Assembly: GCA_028023455.1 (NCBI GenBank)
Contig: JAQFVV010006313.1
Location: 310,001-374,000 of the forward strand
Length of the DNA: 64,000 nt
Direction: 5' to 3'
Origin: Epiperipatus broadwayi
Taxonomy: Eukaryota > Onychophora > Udeonychophora > Euonychophora > Peripatidae
The notes beneath the pieces were generated by a model. That model searched no databases. It worked only from the letters and a program-made list of their open reading frames with translations, and had not been told where the DNA came from. A program made the position numbers and the translations under genes. Below are positions 59,640 through 64,000 of the stretch, one piece after another (the first letter of the stretch is position 1; each line of letters opens with the position of its first letter).

Positions 59640-60060
59640 ATAATTCTGTAATCCAATGTTTGCTGTTAGTCTATTAGTTAAATTTTGCTTGTATTTTTAT
59701 ATTAACATTGCTTCTTTAATTGTATTATTATTATTATTTCTTTCAGTTTCCAATATTTTTATATTACTATAATTAAAATCAAAACCATATATACATGAAT
59801 TATTATGGTCATAAAAGAAAGAAGCTGATAAATTATCATTATTTTTATAATTTTATTTTGTATTTTGAACTTTTTTTATTAATAACAATGCTCTTTTGCT
59901 CTTTTTTTTTCAATTTTCACCTCAATTCACCTATATATCCACTGCCACACCCACCGTCCATTTGTAAATGATACAATTTTTATTTTCCAATTAAGTCATC
60001 TTTTGAATTATTTATTAATTTATTTATGTAGGTGGTGCATAAAATGCAATATCACATATA
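59640..60060 (-). pseudogene. PLE-2 connector and GIY-YIG endonuclease remnant
   Basis: Minus-strand text: PYIYNQQANFIKKIYNGICD, IAFYAPPT (about 60110-60027), then HLQMDGGCGSGYIGEL near 59940, the YIG half of the GIY-YIG signature. Near 59800-59640 come NNSCIYGF, ETERNNNNNTIKEAMLI and YKQNLTNRLTANIG, corresponding to the C-terminal helix block. Stops and shifts separate them. Confidence 0.75.
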
Positions 60061-60096
60061 CCATTATAAATTTTCTTAATGAAATTTGCCTGTTGA

Positions 60097-60830
60097 TTAT
60101 AAATATATGGTATTGATATCCAAAATTTTTTTATCAGAAGAATTGCTATTATTAATAATATTATTTTTATATTTAGAATTAAAAATTTCAACAGTATAAT
60201 AAACATAATCATAATTATATCCACCATTTAACAATTCATTATAATAAATTTCAATATTTTTGGTTTTATCCAATGCATATTTACAAAGCTTATCATTTCT
60301 AAATAAAAAGGATGTCAAACCTGCCATTTTATGGGTCATTGGTACTTTTGATTCATACAGAATATATCTCCTTATTGCTATTGGTATAAGAGTCATATAA
60401 TAATCCAGTTTATCTTTATTTCTAGTTATCTTGAGATCAAAAAATTGAACACTCATTGAATTTTTATTATTTTAATCCATTTTAAGCCCTTTATATTATT
60501 TAATTCATTAAACATATCATTGATAGCATTTGGCTTTCCACAAACAAAAACATCATCAACATATCAATTGTATAAAGTAATATTTTTCTGTTAATATTTC
60601 TTTTTCAAAATATTTTCTTCATACGTAGATATAACAAAATTACATATTTGGGCAACTGTAGGAAGACCCATCATCCAGCCATTACTCATTTTATAAAATT
60701 TATGCTTAAAAATTACATAAATATTTTTAGCAATAAAGTTTAATCTTTCAACAATAAATTTTATTATTTTAACAATAAACATTTTTTTAACTTTAATGCA
60801 TTATTAATTAATTCAATAGAAGTCATTACG
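60097..60830 (-). pseudogene. PLE-2 reverse transcriptase fragments
   Basis: Minus-strand frames: KHKFYKMSNGWMMGLPTVAQ and ICNFVISTYEE (60591-60782; the GxxMGLPT block before the catalytic site), then an in-frame stop and VDDVFVCGKPNAINDMFNEL around 60560-60500 (a stop replaces the Tyr of YVDD), then FFDLKITRNKDKLDYYMTLI (60440-60380; FLDLxI block) and ending in DINTIYL. Spacing of the blocks agrees with PLE RT. The N-terminal half is not readable upstream (61020 onwards is another copy). Confidence 0.82.
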
Positions 60831-61019
60831 TCAATTGATCCATACATTTCACTGACATCAAAGGTACAAATTACTTCATAATTATCAATATTTATAAATA
60901 TTTTTTTATAAATTTGCATATGTATATGCATGTGTAATTATACAATTGAATATTTATAAATACAGTAATCAGATATATTTTTAAAATTTTATACACTTAG
61001 TAGCTTTTACTATTTATGT

Positions 61020-61590
61020 AGTTTTTGTCAACTTACACTTCTTAATGTTTGCTGCTGGCCTGTTAATTAAGTCATGTTTGTATTTTCATATTTTCATAGC
61101 TTACTTTATTTTTCTTTTGTTGTTATTTTTTTTAAATTTACAATATTTTAACATTGTTATCATTGAAGTTAAAACCATAAATACATGAATTATTATGGTT
61201 GTGAAAAATGGATGTTGAAACATTAACTATTTTGCAATTTTGATTTGATTTCTGAACTCATTTAACAACAGCAAGTGCTCTTTATTTTTTTTTCCAATGT
61301 ACATCTTGATTCACCTATATATCCACTACTTTACTTACATATCCATTTATAAATGATTCAATTTTTATTTATAAATTAGGTTTTATCTTTAGAATTATTT
61401 ATTAATTTATTTAATGTAAGAGGTGTGTAAAATGCAATATCACGTATATCTTTATACATCTTCCTTATAAAATTTACTTGATCATTCGAAATGTATGGTA
61501 TTGATATCCATATTTTTTATTAGCAGGATGATCAATATTATTATTAAAATTTTGTTCTTATATCTCGTATTAAAATCTTTAATATAAACC
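61020..61590 (-). pseudogene. PLE-2 second partial copy (endonuclease half)
   Basis: Direct similarity to 59640-60160: GTTTGCTGCTGGCCTGTTAA, ACATGAATTATTATGGTTGT, CACCTATATATCCACT, GTGTGTAAAATGCAATATCA, AAATGTATGGTATTGATATC. It encodes the same connector-endonuclease part and lacks RT blocks, so it is a 5'-truncated head-to-tail neighbour or tandem duplicate. More decayed than the first copy. Confidence 0.8.
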
Positions 61591-63039
61591 ATTTGATCTC
61601 ATTTGAAAGATATTTTTGTTTAAAAACTAAATAAAAGTTTAATAAATCATATTGAATTTACGAAATTATTTTAAAAATTACAATTTATCAAATCAAAATG
61701 CTGTCATATCATCGAATTTCAGGCAGAGCAGATTTAATTTTCAAATTAAATGAAATATTCTTTGTTTGATGTTTTAAAAATCTTTAAAAAATTATTTGTA
61801 ATTTTTAGTTAATTTATCAATTTATGAATTAAAATTATATTTTTTTTGTAATTTTTACGATATTGTTAAATGTTATAAGACTGTTTATTGATCATTTTTC
61901 TAGACAGTTGTATTTCCTGCAACCTTATTCTCTATGGTAATATTAATAAGAGGAATGTATTTGTTTATATTTAAAAATAAAACATTTCTATAAAAATAAA
62001 TATATAATAATATATATTTTGATTTCTAATAATTATTACACAATTACAATTCAAAAATAACCATAAACTTTCCAAAAAATTAAGCTTTTAGACCATCATA
62101 ATATTTTTCAAATTAATCTCACAAAGTTTAAGATTGGCAAATATACAATGATGAGCCATCATTGTGTGGTTTCAGAAACTTTGAAATTCCTTCTTATTCA
62201 ATTGTATTGATATCTTTTAAATTTTTGAAAAAATATATATGTGAATTTTAAAGCTTAAAAAATGTTAGCAGAATTTTTCAGTAGAGAGTGAAAAATGCAA
62301 ATTGAGCTTCTAGATTTTTCAGATGCTTGTCTGTCACTTGAAGTAAAAGGTTGGTTATTTTTTTTTTTTTGTAAAATACATTTTAAGGGTTAAAGTGTGT
62401 TGTGATATTATTTGGATTGATAATAACATTGCATTTATTTATTATTAAAGTTGATGGTTTATGCCTCAAGAATAATTTTATTGTTTACATATATACTTCA
62501 ACTCATCTTATTTGTAATGCAGTTTCTTGTGGTGTTCTGTGATGACATTGCTATTACACTTTTACATCACTTTTTAAAAAAAAAATTAATATTATTTACA
62601 CTCATTTTAGTTTAAAAAATTTTTTTAACATTATTTACACTCATTTTGGCCTAAAAATGTAAATAAAATTGTTCTGTGAATTACTGACATTTTCAGTTTT
62701 TTTTTATATTTAATATGTCAATAAGAGCAGTCTACCAACCTTAAGACAAAAATACCCTGACAAATAGTGAGATTGTTGATCGTTTGATTTTTTGAATATC
62801 CATTCTATTTGTTTGAATGATAAAGGAGGAGGATAAAATACATAATTTCATAGTGTTTTTAATTATTTGTAATTATTTTTGTCAAATATTTTCATAATAA
62901 TTATTAAAAAGTATATATGTATATTTCCATTTAATTTTTTTTTGGAAATATATTTTATTTTTAAAAATATGAAAAACTTAAAGTAACATTAAAAATGGAA
63001 GTGGTGATTTTTACATGAAAGTAAAAAAAAATATAGATA
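61591..63039. other. AT-rich spacer
   Basis: No gene recognised. A small duplication ATTATTTACACTCATTTT(A/G)G occurs at about 62590 and 62632. Confidence 0.5.
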
Positions 63040-63183
63040 TCAAAGGTATAAATAAACAGAGCAAAACTCTCCATACAGTATTGTCACCTGTGCTAAACAG
63101 AGTAATCAATGGATGCCAGAAGGCTTGTGCATAAAATCCCTATCTAATGCCTTCTCATCATGTGATGCTCAAAGGTATAAATA
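63040..63183 (-). mobile_element. Short dispersed copy of the array unit with 15-bp target-site duplication
   Basis: TCAAAGGTATAAATA occurs at 63040-63054 and again at 63169-63183. Between them lie 114 bp that match the 56-58 kb unit: AAAACTCTCCATACAGTATT, AGAGTAATCAAT, GATGCCAGAAGGCTTGTGCA, TAAAATCCCTATCTAATGCC, CATGTGATGC. On the hammerhead strand the copy runs from about 12 bases past the expected cleavage site to about the GAGAG block. This is direct evidence of insertion by a target-primed or similar mechanism. Confidence 0.88.
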
Positions 63184-63585
63184 TTGTAGTGAATATATTT
63201 TAATAGTATTGTCTCATTTCCAGAGTAAGGCTTTGTTTTTTTAATAATGTCTAAAAAAAGTCAATATATTTTTAATATATTTTATAAATTAGCATAAGTA
63301 AATTCAAAAAAAAATTCTTCCAGCCTTCTTCTTGTGCATTAACTTTTTCTGAAATTCCAAGAAATTAACTATTCAATTATTTTTTTTCTGTTAAGACTTA
63401 CATATTGCAGTGGTAGAATTGCAGACACTGGATTTAGTTCTGACACGTTCATTGATTGAACATTTTATGATTGTTGCAGTAATAAATTATTCAATTAGTT
63501 TTATCATATACTTATTTAGAATAATGTCATCCTGATTGCAATAAGCATAGTTATTGCAATAAATCTAATATAAATAGTATTAAAC
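63184..63585. other. AT-rich spacer
   Basis: Nothing recognised. Confidence 0.5.
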
Positions 63586-63640
63586 CACCAAACATCACAT
63601 GATCACTATCTTTTATACTAGCACATAATTGTTATTAAAC
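63586..63640 (-). repeat. Fragment of the 56-58 kb array unit
   Basis: ACCACCAAACATCACATGAT, CACTATC, TTTATACTAGCACATAATTG matches the unit segment seen at 56500-56545. It is 400 bp from the other fragment, with no flanking duplication noticed. Confidence 0.7.
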
Positions 63641-64000
63641 AAGAATATGATGTGATTTGATGTACTGTAGCTTCTGCTTAAATGAAGTCAAGAATCTCTC
63701 AGCAATTATACCAAGAAAAAGTTGTTAGCTACTTAATTTTACATTCACCAGTCTAATTTTTCCCATATTCTGCTCCATCCCATTTACACAACATAATCTT
63801 TGTCAACTCTACCGCCTTTACATCTAAATCCCCTGTATCTTTTTCCAAACCCAGCATAAAATACAATAATCTACTTTCTGTATAATCACCTTTTTTATAT
63901 TTATTTTTTCATAACTTCATTATATGTGCCCTTTGTTTTCAAGCATTTAGATTCAATTAACAAATGCCTAAAGTTTTCTATTCCTTCTTTACATAATTTA
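63641..64000. other. Spacer at the window end
   Basis: AT-rich, more pyrimidine-rich at 63740-63850; no gene seen. Confidence 0.5.

Larger units (their letters stand above)
59600..60900 (-). mobile_element. Penelope-like element PLE-2, degraded
   Basis: On the minus strand: RT blocks (60900-60100), connector (60160-60010), GIY-YIG endonuclease (about 60000-59640). This is a different lineage from PLE-1, judging by its divergent GCGSGYIGEL motif and different linker. A stop replaces the Tyr of YVDD and other breaks occur. A second, partial copy of the 3' half follows at 61020-61590, giving the head-to-tail arrangement common in PLEs. Confidence 0.82.

Overview
The window looks like non-coding nuclear DNA of an invertebrate animal. 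It is very AT-rich (roughly three quarters A+T by eye), packed with (TA)n and (TTA)n microsatellites, and has no recognisable host exon. Nearly all longer ORFs are microsatellite translations or chance frames. What can be recognised is transposon debris: two Penelope-like element (PLE) lineages with reverse transcriptase and GIY-YIG endonuclease remains, one heavily broken Ty3/gypsy retrotransposon, a tRNA-derived fragment, and several repeat families. PLEs with GIY-YIG endonuclease plus long (TA)n/(GT)n tracts fit an invertebrate metazoan. A cephalopod mollusc is my leading guess, but nothing here proves it.

Layout. 0-10 kb: AT-rich spacer with (TTA)n and (TA)n arrays. 10.4-12.7 kb: a perfect 99-bp-arm palindrome and an 88-bp palindrome with a (TA)n core. 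17.1-18.2 kb: a degenerate A-rich minisatellite. 21.2-22.4 kb: 5'-truncated PLE-1 (RT, connector, GIY-YIG, 3' terminal repeat). 25.2-25.9 kb: hairpins and three terminal-repeat copies of PLE-1, two of them forming a ~291-bp snapback. 27.6-27.9 kb: a promoter-like patch (CRE, ETS-like site, two CCAAT boxes). 31.5-31.7 kb: (AAT)n joined to (ATT)n. 36.2-42.4 and 54.1-56.0 kb: two diverged copies of one ~1.9-kb repeat, the first split by about 4.3 kb. 47.1-50.85 kb: Ty3/gypsy wreck. 51.5 and 53.3 kb: LTR-like blocks. 56.1-58.0 kb: an inverted tandem array of ~450-bp units, each with a hammerhead-ribozyme-like core. 58.0-58.5 kb: another PLE-1 terminal-repeat snapback. 59.6-61.6 kb: a second PLE lineage on the minus strand, with a partial tandem copy. 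63.0-63.2 kb: a short array-unit copy flanked by a 15-bp target-site duplication.

The most interesting system is the hammerhead-like set. The 56-58 kb units carry CTGATGA, a short stem II, GAAAC and a GTC cleavage triplet with a matching stem I. The PLE-1 terminal repeats carry a second, different version (CTGANGA ... GAAAY(G)TC). Tandem hammerhead units beside PLEs match the architecture described for metazoan retrozymes, which are thought to use PLE enzymes. The dispersed copy at 63 kb with a target-site duplication shows that the family has moved. All calls are from reading the sequence; no alignment, folding or database search was run.
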